Source: Oopsacas minuta
Taxonomy: Eukaryota; Porifera; Hexactinellida; Lyssacinosida; Leucopsacidae
Assembly: GCA_024704765.1 (NCBI GenBank)
Contig: JAKMXF010000055.1
Span: 823,264 to 887,263 of the forward strand
Direction of reading: 5' to 3'
Length of the DNA: 64,000 bases
Shown: in pieces, positions 12,400 through 24,409 of the stretch
Position numbering within the stretch: the first letter of the stretch is position 1
How the letters are laid out: every line of letters begins with the position of its first letter
Program-made: the position numbers and the translations under genes
The notes under the pieces: model-generated
Told to the model about the DNA's origin: nothing
The model's database searches: none
Seen by the model: only the letters and a program-made list of their open reading frames with translations

Positions 12400-15200
12400 C
12401 AAAACATTGGAAATGTGAAAACATCATATCTGTTGTTACTTAAATCCCACCTATTATGCATTATGTGGCTACCAGATAGTCGTTATATATGTGATATCTA
12501 CAAAATGGATAATAGGCTTAAGTAAATAACCTATATATTAATGGAACTATGAAATAATAAACATGGATAATAGCATTGAAAGAGTAAATTGAAATATAAG
12601 TATGAAGAAGACTTTGGAGATGACATATATTATACAAGGTTTTGTACATGAATAAAGTAACGGAATACCTATCCTAAATTATGTTGTTAATAATAGTATG
12701 AAGAAAATGTTTAAAGAACGCTTAATCTGAACAGCTCCTTTTTATGGAAATTTAGATAATATTAGACTAATATATATTACATCAAACTATTTCTTTAGGA
12801 ATCAATAATGGGTCAATGACCGTATAATTTTGGAATCAGACGAGATTACAATCCATAGAAATATTGAATTAACATAATTTCATCAAACAATAATTTGAGG
12901 AAGAATTACCTAGAAGCTTACAACAACATAAAAGTTACAATAACAACGAAATTCAGTAAAAGTAGGAGAACTTTCACCACAAAATTTACCTATGAAAACA
13001 TTAATTATTGGTAATCCAACAATAAATACATTTTGTAAAGATTGTAAATATAAGTCTAAAAACTAATTTAATGATCTTGCATATTGCTTAAAAAAACTAG
13101 CTTTGATTAATTGAATGAATAAATTTTAACAAGGGAATTCTGGAGAGAGAATTCACGATTACATTGTCTTAAATTTTAAGTAATCTTAGAGGGCAATTTA
13201 AATAAAGTTACACATACAATATTTCTCCCAATATCAATCAAAAATCGCCCTAAGCTTTATTACATAAGCAAATAGCAGAATAGTACTGTCTATTAGTATA
13301 ACAATTGCCATTTCTAAAAAACTCAAATTTAATGAAATAAACTTCCCATACCGATAATATATTTTGATATGATATCTTGTTTCATAGTGACGCAATCCTG
13401 AATATGCCCGATTATGGTCATTATAAGATTCCGGAATAGACTTCAGAGATATCAAATCAAAGTGTAATATCAGGGTTTGGGCAATTCGGTATGTATCATA
13501 ATGTGGCTATCTTGATAACACTATAACTGTAACAATTATGGAATTGAAAAGAAGCGAAATCCATAGTTTCAGCTGTAACTTAAGAACTAGCCAACTTTAT
13601 CATAACATTTTTTAGAAATTTTGCACAAAAATATATTTCTCCTAATTAATATTTGAAATTCGAAATCCTAGATCAATATCATTCGTTTTATAGCGTTAGC
13701 ATTATTCCAACATATCAACCTATATGGCGATAACCTGACTTCTTTTTCGACCTGAAAAGTTTTCTAGATGCCAAATGTGTGATTTATCACATTATATTAG
13801 TTAATCTTGTTGACAGCTTCAAAATATTGGTTAATATCATAAGTTATTGCCTTCTAATCAACTACAATGCACTTTATATTCATCACTTGCCCAGAAAAAT
13901 AATTGTAGTGTACAGAACTACCGATATAAAGTAATTCAGCACCAAGGTATTATTAGGTACTACATGTTATACTATAATGAAATTATGAAAATAATGAACA
14001 AGCACTCAGCAAAACTGCTACTATCAATAGATAATTATAAGTCAGATGATATTTTAGCAAAAATCATCTGACTGATATTTATCTTAGAAATAGTAGTGAA
14101 TTAGTTTGAAAAATATTTTAGTAGAGAGACATTGTTGGATGCTTGCTATGAAATATCCTACTACTACTCTGTATGTATAACGATATTTCCCTTATCTCAA
14201 ATTGTAGGTATAGTAGATTTATAGAAGTAAATATAATCCATATATACAGCATAATTTGGCAAATGGGAACAGAAAAGTTACAATTGAAAAACAATTGTTT
14301 GATTAGTGAAAAAGATTGAAGCAATACCATAGGTTGTAGAAAGATAATTTTAAATCATAAGAATATTTTTGCGAAATATACTTCAGAACTATAAATTGAT
14401 GAAACCAGTATAATAGATTCATCAATTTTTGAATTGATTTTAAGTCCAATGTACTAAATTCATACTTGATAAACGAGTAAATTAGTAATATGCATGCTAT
14501 TATGGAATATATATTTTCCAAAAATAAATTCCAACAAATCGATGTAGCCCTTCCATACGATGTTAAGAAAATATATCTGAGCGCCCGCTGGGGGTCTGAA
14601 AAATTGTGTAATACTTCATAAATGCTAGTACTTTAAGCATGATAATTCTAATGTCGGTAATAAGACAATTTTATGATTACATTATAACTTGAAACCATAT
14701 ATATTTATTCATGAATGGTTGCTATATGGTCTGTAGGTATTCGTTGTAAAATATTTATGATAAGAAATTCTAAAATTTATCTACTTTACATTGCTGTAAT
14801 CCAAATTCCTTTGGGAAATATAGGATATATAATTTATTTCCGATTAAATAGACAATGAAGAATCATAAAGTATTATTAAAATTTGTATTCGTTTTTGACT
14901 AATACCGCATATTGTCACTCCACTGAAATACAAATTCCAAATACTATAAAAATTAGTGAACGACAGAAACTGATTTCGGTTACAACCGAATTTCTGCATC
15001 GGTGGCCCCACCGAAATTATACTAATGTTGTAACAGTTCTCAGACAATACCAAAGAAAACTTATCAAGAGTGATAGTTAATATTCAACGCACACAATCTA
15101 CATTATCTTTCAAGTGTTAAATCATAGAATTAACTAATTGAAAAGTAGAATGATTCAGATACAACTATATAAATCAAATTACAATGCATTTAGTGTCTAA
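12400..15200. other. Intronic non-coding DNA, nothing recognised
   Basis: Very AT-rich, with many short open frames of 60-75 codons on both strands and no recognisable motif. No transposon ends were identified. Confidence 0.45.
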
Positions 15201-15214
15201 CAATTAGTAAACGA

Positions 15215-15435
15215 AATTCAGTTTCGGTATTTCGGCCGTTTCAGGTACATTAGAAGAGGTTAAATTCATCTGCCTCAGAACATCTGCATGGATAGTTAAT
15301 GATTCATCCGAATTGCTGAGATAGACGGCTGTACGCTCCCTCCTCCCATGGAACTCCGACTTAAGCTAGCTAATAGTTGACTTGAGAGCCGCGATTTCAT
15401 CAATTAGCCTTCGTGTTTCAAACGTAATTAACCAT
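15215..15435 (-). pseudogene. Unassigned coding scrap, possibly coiled-coil part of a transposon ORF
   Basis: On the minus strand about 75 codons read with a single in-frame stop (TRRLIDEIAALKSTIS, stop, LKSEFHGRRERTAVYL, then DESLTIHADVLRQMNL). The composition and heptad-like leucines contrast with the AT-rich surroundings and resemble the coiled-coil part of a retroelement gag/ORF1-type protein. I do not recognise a specific family. It may equally be a chance open stretch. Confidence 0.3.
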
Positions 15436-16479
15436 CAGACACTAGCATTCCTGGAACCATCTAGGGATCCTGGGACAGTCCAGGGATTTCCCCCAGGTAT
15501 TTAGGGTGAGCAAGCTATTTAGCAGTATCATAATGTTGGATGACATATATAAAAATCGTTTGTTGATATATTGCGAACAAAACAATATATACAGTATATG
15601 CTCGATAATGAACTGCGGTTATAAGAACATGTCAGCTTTAAGAATTTAAATGGAATACGGAAATTATTGTATTCATACTGCATTGAATTTTTACCGGTTA
15701 TAAGAACATTACACTGGAAACAGTTACCACATAAACCTACATAAATTAAGTAGGTTATAAGAAAACACTTAGTGTGGTAGGATTATTGGTTCTCATTACA
15801 AGTATGTTGTCAAAATGTGTAACATATTTACACTATAAAATTTTCAAATATTAGGTGCACAACTAGATGTTACTAAGATGATAAATGCCAAATCTTGTAC
15901 CTTAATCTATAAAGGTGTGAACAACAATGCGATAGGAGAGAAATACTGCCATTATTGTTCTGAAAATACCAATAATAGCAAACATTTATCCAGTATTACT
16001 TTCCTACATTATTCTGAACAAGGTCAGAAATTCGAACCAGGACTTTGCTGTTGTGCGCCACACCACCTCGCAACACCTTTGCAAAGTCTGCAAACATAGT
16101 ATAAGGGTGCGTCAAATGAAATATACGTGTATACAAACAGGATGCACTGGTACGTAAAGCTAGGTGAAGCCTGGATAAACATCAATATAACGGAAAAAGG
16201 ACTTACCTCCTCAACAATAAAATCAAATCATTTAATATATTTCCTAACTCAAATAGTTCTCAAGATTATCAAGTACATTAGTCAAATGGTCTATTGTCCA
16301 CAAAATCTAAGAACATGGATAACAGAAAGTTCCATAGATAATGTGTAGAATTATTTCACCAACCCCTTAGACTCAACGGACAAAATGAGAAAAAATGAAT
16401 AGATTATAAAAATTTAAAGAAAAAGATTGAGAAAATGATAAGACCATCATGCACGGTATGAGGATAGATCAATTAAGAT

Positions 16480-16790
16480 TTGTGGATTGGATGCAGAATT
16501 CGATTCAAATCGAATCTTACAAATTTTAGAAGCACCAAATCCCGAAAGTCATTCAATATCATTTAAATCCTTATCAAATTCTTGCAAATCCCATCATATC
16601 CAGGACCAGTGAAATCGTTGGTGTCCGGAAATACATTGTCGCGAAAGAATTTTGTCCGGATACCGACACCCAATTGGTGTAACTGGTGTTGCAGGTTATG
16701 AGATCCCTTCAAATTACATCGAATCCAAATCAAATCCTTTGAATTCTAATTTTTATTTAATCAAATCAAATGAAAATGATATGACCAAAC
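16480..16790. repeat. AAATCC-rich imperfect repeat tract
   Basis: Many imperfect copies of CAAATCC/AAATCAAATC and their complements cluster here (for example near 16700-16770), with short self-complementary pairs. The tract resembles the shorter ones at 11.95 and 12.3 kb in the same intron. Confidence 0.45.
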
Positions 16791-17864
16791 CACATGTCTG
16801 TCTCGAATATCGTATTTGAAGAAATATTACACGAAAAACAAATGAAAAATCCAATTTTGAATAAAAATATTTGTATTATACAAGTCGAAGATATTGATCA
16901 ATGAATGGAATGTTTTGAAGCAGTATAGCGTCGTGTGGCTTTGAAATCTGGGGGATATAAATTCAATCTAATTGCAAACGTTCTGGATGAGGGTCTATGG
17001 GTGCTGTGAACAATCAGAAAGGCCCAGGAGCGAAACCCAACGCAAGAAATAACAAATGACTTGCAATTAGCACAGAAAGTTGACATTTTTCTGGTCCCTG
17101 GGAGTAATGATGTGGGAGTTTGGAGGATATTAAGGGCCCCGTCCCCCCATGCACATATAGTACGACGCCACCTGCCAGTTGTGGAACCAAATGGTAACTT
17201 CGAAAGAAATTTCAAATAAATAATGTAATTTTAAATAAACCTTCGATCAATAAAGTAAAAATAAATATGAAATTAAAAAAACAAATATAAACAAATCACA
17301 ACTCACTTATCAGGAACACTTGTCACAAGGCAAAAGGGCAGCAGAGATGGTCATGTAAACTACATTGGCACATTGGTAATTAAGCCAATCAGAAACTTTA
17401 GACGTTCTGAAAGATTCTTTTTTTCCAATTCTCATCTGGATATTGGTTTTGGCTCTCTACAGATCTTCTGTTCGCGGCTGAAAATTAGCCTTCGTTTGGT
17501 TACAGCGGGAATAATCTCACCAATGTTCTCTTTTAAGTATTGAATTTATTCCTCCCCCAGATCGAGCAGTGCCGAGTTCAGCCAGGATTCCAAATTGACA
17601 GTTCCCTCATTGAATGTTAGCACAGCGATAACAATGTCAATCCTTATTGAGGTGATACATACTTGCTTTGAGGATAGAGACTCCGTATAATGTTGCGTTG
17701 GGAGTCATTAGCACTCTGAGTCAATCGTAATGTTAGAGGACTACAGAGTATTTCTGTCGCATAAGTGCAGGGTGACCCATAAATACTGTTACTAATTGTT
17801 GTATGGATAAAATATATAATATTGAAGCTGTTGACACGAAATTTCCACCAATTGCCAAAATCTC

Positions 17865-18950
17865 TACATATAAAATAAATTTCGAATATAATTCGAATAT
17901 ACCGCCTCGACATTCACCTAACAATACGAGTAGGGAAGGAGTCCACGCTAGAACGAATGTCCCAGTCTGGAATATTCTTCCATTCTCGAGACAAGATTCA
18001 TTTAGCTCGTCAATACTATGATGATTTTAAGGATTGACCTTGCTCTCGAAAATGGACCATACTGAATAATCGAGAGGGTTAATGTCAGGGTAGCAAGGAG
18101 GCCACTCTTCGGCAGAAATTAGCCTTGGAAATTCTCTTTGCACCACTGTTGTGTCGCTTTCGCTTTATGAGCAGGTGCTGAGTCTTGTTGGAATACCCAT
18201 TTTCTACTTTGATAATGTTTTTTGGCACGAGGTTTGACAACCTTCTTCATTATCAAGTCATGGTATACTGTGTGATTGATTTTTAGACCCTGGGGGATGA
18301 AAACGAGGGGTGTTTGACCATCAAATGTGATACCTCCCCAACACCATTACTGAAGCTGGCTTTTGGCTCTAGAGACCTGGAAAGTGGATTTAGGGAGAAT
18401 ATTTCCCGCAGTACAAGGATTCTATCGTTTGGGGGGTTTAACACTTGTTCTACAGTGAAAATTTTCTCATCTGAGGAGAGGATATTTCTATGGGCGTGGT
18501 TTGTGAAACGCGAAACTAATTCTTTACATCTTTGTAATCGCTTGTTCTTAATTTGCTCGCTAAGAAGCTGGCACTTATTCAATTCATAGGCTTTCATCTG
18601 TAGGTCATTTAATACAATTCTTCTCATTGATTCCCTACTAATTTGTGTCTCCTTGGCCATTCTTCTGATGCTTCTTGAGGGATTTCGGCGGATACTCTGA
18701 GATACACGAGTTATCTTAGAAAAGGTGCCTACAACTCACGGACGACCAGGTCTATGTCTGTCAGTCATCAATTCAGTATCATTGTAATGGGATAATGACC
18801 GGTTCATGAACATCTTATTCGTTTTCAGTAGTTGAGCGATTTCAACCTAGGAATTTCCCGCCTTACTGAGCTGTATACAGTACTGTATAGGAAAATTCTT
18901 TCACCTCTTCGATATTTTAATTGATGTGAGGTTGCTAAAGTAATAGGTAC
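17865..18950 (-). pseudogene. Tc1/mariner transposase relic, DD37D (maT-like)
   Basis: On the minus strand the frames run, from high to low coordinates, EIAQLLKTNKMF (about 18840), then the linker TDRHRPGRP with a stop after it, then RRNPSRSIRRMAKETQISRE. Next are KNKRLQRCKELVSRF and the first Asp in SSDEKIFTVEQ (about 18470), then WGGITFDGQTPLVFIPQG and the second Asp in QQDSAPAHKAKATQQW (about 18190). Beyond a frameshift, EEWPPCYPDINPLDYSVW (about 18085) carries the third Asp. The end reads ECRGGIFE near 17890. The spacing of the last two Asp residues is about 37 once the frameshift is allowed for, as in maT-type elements. At least one stop and two or more frameshifts mark it as dead. Terminal inverted repeats were not located. 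Confidence 0.8.
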
Positions 18951-19460
18951 TGAAGAGTTAGAGGGTTTCTCCATCAACACATGATTAACTTCAGGTAGGA
19001 CGCCAAAATGATCCCCTATCACATGATCAAATAGTATATGGAGACTTGAACACAGCTTGGTTGATGTTGAAATAGAATGATGGTATATAACAGTAGGTAC
19101 TTAGAAGCGATATAGTCAAGCATTCCATTAAGATAGCATGTGTGTACAAAAGTTGATTCTCCTATATTTAGTGAGGTTCAAATGAATTTTTGTGATTCCA
19201 TTATAGATGCAGTATGAATATGCATTGCACTTGTTCAAATATAAAGTTAAAGAACAAACGTATTCGACGACTTACCGCATTTAACACTAAGTGTATTCAA
19301 CTAAAATCGATTTACTCTGATGTATAAAATAATCATTAGTTACAAAGCAGAGAATAGGCGTGAACAAGATTCATTTATATAGATTGACGGATATCGATGT
19401 ACAAGAATATCCTAGTTACATGACGAATAAGAATATAACAAAATATTTGCAATTCTGAAA

Positions 19461-19487
19461 TGGTCGAATACCTTTGTCCTTTAACTG
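19461..19487. repeat. Solo terminal repeat of the foldback family
   Basis: TGGTCGAATACCTTTGTCCT followed by TTAACTG and then TA matches the right ends of the foldback elements at 29.76 kb and 58.66 kb. No partner end was found nearby. It may be the remnant of a deleted copy, or the end of an unrelated element with a similar terminus. Confidence 0.5.
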
Positions 19488-19499
19488 TATATATAGGAT

Positions 19500-22150
19500 A
19501 GTAACATAGTGGTTCATATCTAGTTCCGGCTGGATAGAGCCGGATAGCAAATTAGAACCCAATATTCGGTAGAACTCTAATCAGAATGTGGTTATATACT
19601 TCGTTTTAAAGTTCTCACAAAATGGAAACCATCCAAACTAAACCCATTAATCGATATTTTGATAATTGTCAATCCATGTTTGGCCACTAATATTCTAATA
19701 TAGACTTGTATCTATTCAATCGAAGAATTTAAGTATTGACATGAATTTTGTATTCAGGTTTATACGATTTCTTAATATACATAATCCAAGCAAATATCCA
19801 ATCAACAATCCAAAATTGTTCAATTGGTTTGGAATGGCAAACCTGGTAATAGTTATTAAGGTAGAATGTACTATAGTTGGGTATGATGCATATTTCTTGC
19901 ATAGCATTTAATACATATTTTATACTTTTGTTATTTGAAAGTCCCCGAATTGAGATAATCGAGTAAAATAAATTTCAAAATTAGCATCAGCAGCACTGCA
20001 AGCATACACAATGTTAGATAAAACAAAAGCATAAATAAAAATAATAATTTGCGAGCTGTGTGAAGTGGAGAATTTAGTGGAAGTAGAAAGGTGTGTCAAA
20101 GGGGATATATAATTGTTGTGAGCTACCTAAGGATTTGAAAACGATTATATTCTTCAGGTAATGCAATAGCTTAGAAAGTTGTCGTTCGGCATACAATTTG
20201 CACAAATTTTCCAAAATTGATCATCTAGCATCAAACAAACACAAAAAGATTACGATACAAAAGAAAAAATATTTGATTATATCCTGAAATGATACATTTT
20301 ATGTAAAATAATTACATGCCATTGCTGAGTTATGGAGCGTAATGATTTCGATTACAGTTCATCCAGTTTGTAGAATAAGTACATACAGAAACTCCAGTAT
20401 GGAGAATTGGTTTCGGATAGTGAAACACAGTACATTAAATCAGGGATATACTCATACACAGAAGTTACTTATATTACGAGAAATTCATATAGACTCCATT
20501 GATCTACCATAACTTCTGTTTTTCTTGGATTCTTCATACATTTTGTGCCGAAATACAAAGAAATCTTTAGAAAATGTATTAATGTGGGATTTTATCATAA
20601 CACAGGAACAGAAACTAGGTCATTCTCATGTATAAGCGTGGATAGCATAGATTTCGCATAGAGTGACTGGATTATAGTGCTGAGGTGCAGATAAGGCGGG
20701 AAACTGTTAGAAATAATTTGATAACGAAAGCCATACTATCTGGATTTATAAATGAAATTAGCTACTTATGAGTCAATTATGACGAAAGTCCACAAATAAA
20801 TACATTTTTTAAATGGATTTGCATCCAACTTGCAAGAAAAGTAAAAAAATAACAAGTAATACAGAGGTCATTCCAGATCAAATTAGGGCTATACAAATTT
20901 TCCGTGACATAAGAGCGTCACTTCAGTGTACATTAACCAACCATAAGTATTTCTACACCACTAATATGTGCTAATATATCAGGACAATACGGCGAAGATT
21001 TGAATATGTATACGATAACATACTTGAAAGAAATATATGAGTGAAAGTGAACATTATCCTGATTAAATCGGGAAAACATTTATAATTAGGTATTTTCTAG
21101 GCAAACCGTGCTCATTAAAGGCATAATGAGAGAGAATAATTCTGATTGCATAACTGAATCCTACGGATCTGTATTACACCAGTAATATAAGTATCAAACA
21201 TTTTGATCAAATTTTGTTGACGTATTAGCAATATAATATTTGTGACACATATGGCAGAAATAGCACATCTCTAGAACATTGGCACTAGAATAGAACATCG
21301 TATGAAATGATTTGAGATTCTCTAATCTGGCTTAAAAACAGACGCATAGTTGTAAATAAGTCGTCTTTTGTTACATTTGAATTCACACACGATGTGCTGA
21401 CACATATTAGATGTGTAGCGGAAGTGACACATGTCGCACAAAAATGAAAATGCTAATTCATCAGATAAATTTGCTGTAAACCTTTCGAAATAGTCATAAT
21501 GGGGATATATACACAGACCGTGGAATTCAAATATGATAACAGAAATGTTCAATCTCACTGGAATTTTGTCAATTTGCAATTGTAGTATTATAATAGCAAA
21601 GTAAGTTGTGTTGAAACTTAAAATATCAGGAAGTGTATATAGGGCTACGTGATAAAATTCAGAGAATATGACAAGAGTAGCAGTTTTCATTAGATCAATT
21701 TTCGAATAATATAGATGGTAGAATAGATACATTAAAATTCGATCGCATACCTTTAGCCAACAAAGTGTTTTAGAACGAAAAAAGAAGATGTATCCAGTAG
21801 AACCTCAATAGGTGGAGTAGATCGAGCCTGCGAGTTTCCTGGAACCCCCAATCCCCATTAATAATTTCAGATGTAAATGTTATTGAACGAGAGATATTCG
21901 CGTCAATATGTATAGTTACATCCATCAACGACTGATATTTCAACAATAATTGAATAATATATTATACAATAAGGTGGTTGGTCGTATATACAAATTGGTA
22001 AGAGTTTTCTCGTGACAAATCCAAAAAATTTTATTCTTCATAGCATAAATCGATTTTTCAAATTGTGGACAAAATATTGATTATTCAAGAAAGGTCTGGT
22101 AGAATTCTAACATATGGAGGTTAATTTCGATGGTATGAAATATAGTTTCC
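19500..22150. other. Intronic non-coding DNA, nothing recognised
   Basis: A 136-codon open frame (21322-21732, minus) is rich in Tyr, Phe and Ile as expected from translated AT-rich DNA. It shows no domain motif, so I do not call it a gene. No mobile-element ends were recognised. Confidence 0.4.
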
Positions 22151-22160
22151 TCTAAAGCAT

Positions 22161-22285
22161 CAGTTCCCAACATAGGTCCATGGAACCCTCGGTGGTCCAC
22201 AGGATCGATTGCAGTCGATGGGAGGGTCCATAGAATGTGTTAAAATAGGAATCGGAAGTCCATGGGTGAAAAAGGTTGGGAGAAC
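22161..22285. mobile_element. Short hAT-like MITE (125 bp)
   Basis: The ends CAGTTCCCAAC and GTTGGGAGAAC are imperfect inverted repeats of the hAT type (CAGTGGTTCCCAACC-like). They are flanked by the near-identical 8-bp duplications TAAAGCAT (22153-22160) and TAAAGTAT (22286-22293). The interior holds repeated GGTCCATGG/GTCCATGGGTG blocks. It is non-coding. Confidence 0.65.
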
Positions 22286-22469
22286 TAAAGTATGCCTCAT
22301 TCCACACCCCGCTTGTAAAGATTCATTTCTATGGAAAGCAATCATGGTGGATCAAAATTGCACCGCTTTAAAGGTTGCACTTTAGTAGAAAATGAGATAA
22401 TTGTAAGGAAGAATGGTAAAGAGGAAAATAGTAAATTATGATACATTTACACTACCATGAGCAATATAT

Positions 22470-22625
22470 GTAGAGCATTAGGACTGGCCCACCTTAACCA
22501 GCACCTGACCAGCACTGACCCGTACCTGAACCGGGTTATAACGCGGGGCATGGGGAGACAAGAAGTTCGATGTTGGTGGGGGAGGCTAAACATCCTGATC
22601 CGTGCAGAGGTGGAATAGATACATG
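22470..22625. repeat. GC-rich block sharing a motif with 43.9-44.1 kb
   Basis: The block stands out from the AT-rich surroundings. TGGCCCACCTTAACC.., GACCCGTACC.. and GGGTTATAACGCGGGG resemble the reverse complement of 44030-44095 (TTGGCCCGCGTTAACC, GACCCGCAC, GGTTCGGTGAGGGG). This suggests a dispersed element in inverted orientation, probably a transposon terminus. Confidence 0.4.
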
Positions 22626-23625
22626 AGCTAAGATGATACATTCATTTATTATCTATTGGACTTTAGTGAACTCCTAAAAACAATATATTGTATATCAAAA
22701 ATGTTTAGAAGTACTCAGAAACTGGTGATAACAATATGTATATATTTAAGCATCCTAGGTAGGTTACTTACAGTTAATAGTTAAGTTCGAACTAAAGTTA
22801 GAAGGAATATTTTAGAGTAACCACTAAAAATTCGAACTTAGGAGCTAGGTCGGCAATTACTAAGAATTTTCAGCTGAGGCCATAGCCCCTATACTGAAAA
22901 GAAACATAATTCACAAATCCAATTTATAGGGTCAAATCTGTGTTAAGGTCCTTAAACAAAATGAATTTAAGTTGCCTTAAGCAAAGAACATTAGGTGCAA
23001 ACAACAAAAATTTACTAAGATGAATTACGACGGTATCCATATATCTCGATATTTTGACTCAGGGTATTTCGATAATCTTTGGGTGTATTATACCCTCAAA
23101 TACGTATATACTATAGAATATAAGTTAGCTGCAAATATCTTCGGATCAAAGTGTTATATAGGCTTTCGGAGCAGCTCCCAGCACTTCTGCTATCGTTTTG
23201 TACGCCAAATGGGTGAATCAGAGTAATGGAACAGGGAAAGATCCCAAGTTTACACGATATCAAATATACTTTTGCTAAAGATCATACGTCTAGAGGAGCT
23301 TTCGTTGTTCAACTGTATCCACATCATAATTTCAAGGTCAATTAATATATTTTTATAATGTCCATCTAAAAACTATGCAAATTGTCTTGAGTATATACTA
23401 AACAATTAGGTCTAGACACTATTAGATTCGAATTCAACGTAGGTACCAACATTTTAGCAAAGGTTTGGTTATTTGGTTAGTTATACAGTAGTTAGAATCA
23501 TATATTTGTCAATTCATATGGAACTGTATATCAGAGAAACAGAAAATAACCTCGCTATCGGCTACCACTGAAATTTTGAGATAGGGAATATTGAGTTAAT
23601 CATTAACGAAAATAATAAAACTAAC

Positions 23626-23826
23626 CTGTAATATGTATTTGAAATCAATTTCATCATCAATTACACTTGTATAGTGAGATGCATCAAACTCAGATTTAAC
23701 ACGTGCCTCGGGAAATTTAGAGTTAGGAAAAGGGCACAAAAACCTCAAACAGTTAATAACACCAAGAAGTGTAGAAACATTCCCTTGTCCTTCAGGAACT
23801 AAGCCTAAAAAATTATTTAATAATTT
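23626..23826 (-). CDS. HTT: Huntingtin exon (HEAT-repeat region), internal
   Basis: A 201-bp (67-codon) minus-strand exon is proposed from the acceptor ATTATGCACACTGCTCAG to the donor TTACAG|GTTAGT. The protein starts KLLNNFLGLVPEGQGN and continues STLLGVINCLRFLCPFP. This matches the conserved human huntingtin block WLLNVLLGLLVPVED..STLLILGVLLTLRYLVP. It ends ..IDFKYILQ in phase 0, where human has ..AEQLVQ, directly before the block encoded by the exon at 10205-10430. The acceptor choice is less sure than the donor: a second AG (TTTTTTAG, about 23803) lies inside the frame, but only the outer one keeps the KLLNNFLG helix. The next upstream exon was not found. Confidence 0.82.
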
Positions 23827-24409
23827 CTGAGCAGTGTGCATAATAAACGGAGCATTTTTGCCCGAATATGTGTATTGTAGAATAAATTATTATTAAGAAT
23901 TACATGATAAAATATTTCGAGAATTTGACAAGAGTCTACTAAGTAATTCTTTGGTAAAATCGGGATGCTTGAGGACTTGATGAAGGTTGACTATCATAAC
24001 TTTCATAATAAAGTGATTATATGAAAGGAACTATCGACAACTTTCAGGACAATGGAACCCAATTAAGACAACCCAGCCATAGTCGGACTGGTTTTCAATA
24101 AGAAAACCAAACTAATAAGTGCAAAATCAATATCATTTAGGATGTTGGTGTTTTGGTACATGTTACAGCTAACTTGAAAAGGTTTGTATATACAAAATCT
24201 AGGTAATAATTACAGACCCTTACTTTCTCAAAATTATGTCAATAAATAATATGATGATAAAAGCAATCAAATAAAAGGTCCCAATGAATAGCCAAATTTG
24301 ATTAATCATTAACAAAATTGTCAAGTTCCTATATACAGATTGAACTACTAGATTATTGGTGAAATCAATATATTAAAATGGGATTATTAGTGGGATTTGA
24401 ACCATACGC

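Larger units (their letters stand above)
10431..23625 (-). other. HTT: Huntingtin intron, about 13.2 kb, loaded with repeats
   Basis: The donor at the 23626 side reads TTACAG|GTTAGT and the acceptor at the 10430 side reads TTTTTCTATCTAG|GCC. The flanking exons encode adjacent huntingtin blocks in phase 0, so the whole interval is read as one intron. Inside it are AAATCC-rich tracts, a coding scrap at 15.2 kb, a decayed DD37D transposase on the same strand (17.9-18.9 kb), a solo terminal repeat (19461-19487) and an hAT-like MITE (22161-22285). A small undetected exon inside it cannot be excluded. Confidence 0.7.

Noticed and set aside
15592-15780. CAGTATATGCTCGATAATGAAC.. resembling a pogo/Tigger terminus with GGTTATAAGAAC repeats
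   Set aside because: No inverted partner end or transposase was found, and the similarity rests on a short remembered motif.
16020-16085. B-box-like GGTTCGAAT on the minus strand, possible tRNA-derived SINE
   Set aside because: No convincing A box or tRNA fold upstream, and no second copy seen in the window.
16898-17215. 105-codon minus-strand open frame in a slightly GC-richer patch
   Set aside because: No domain, splice signal or transposon motif recognised, and other frames through it are equally open in places. Not enough to call a gene.
21322-21732. 136-codon minus-strand open frame
   Set aside because: The composition (Tyr/Phe/Ile/Leu-rich) is what AT-rich DNA gives by chance, and no motif is visible.
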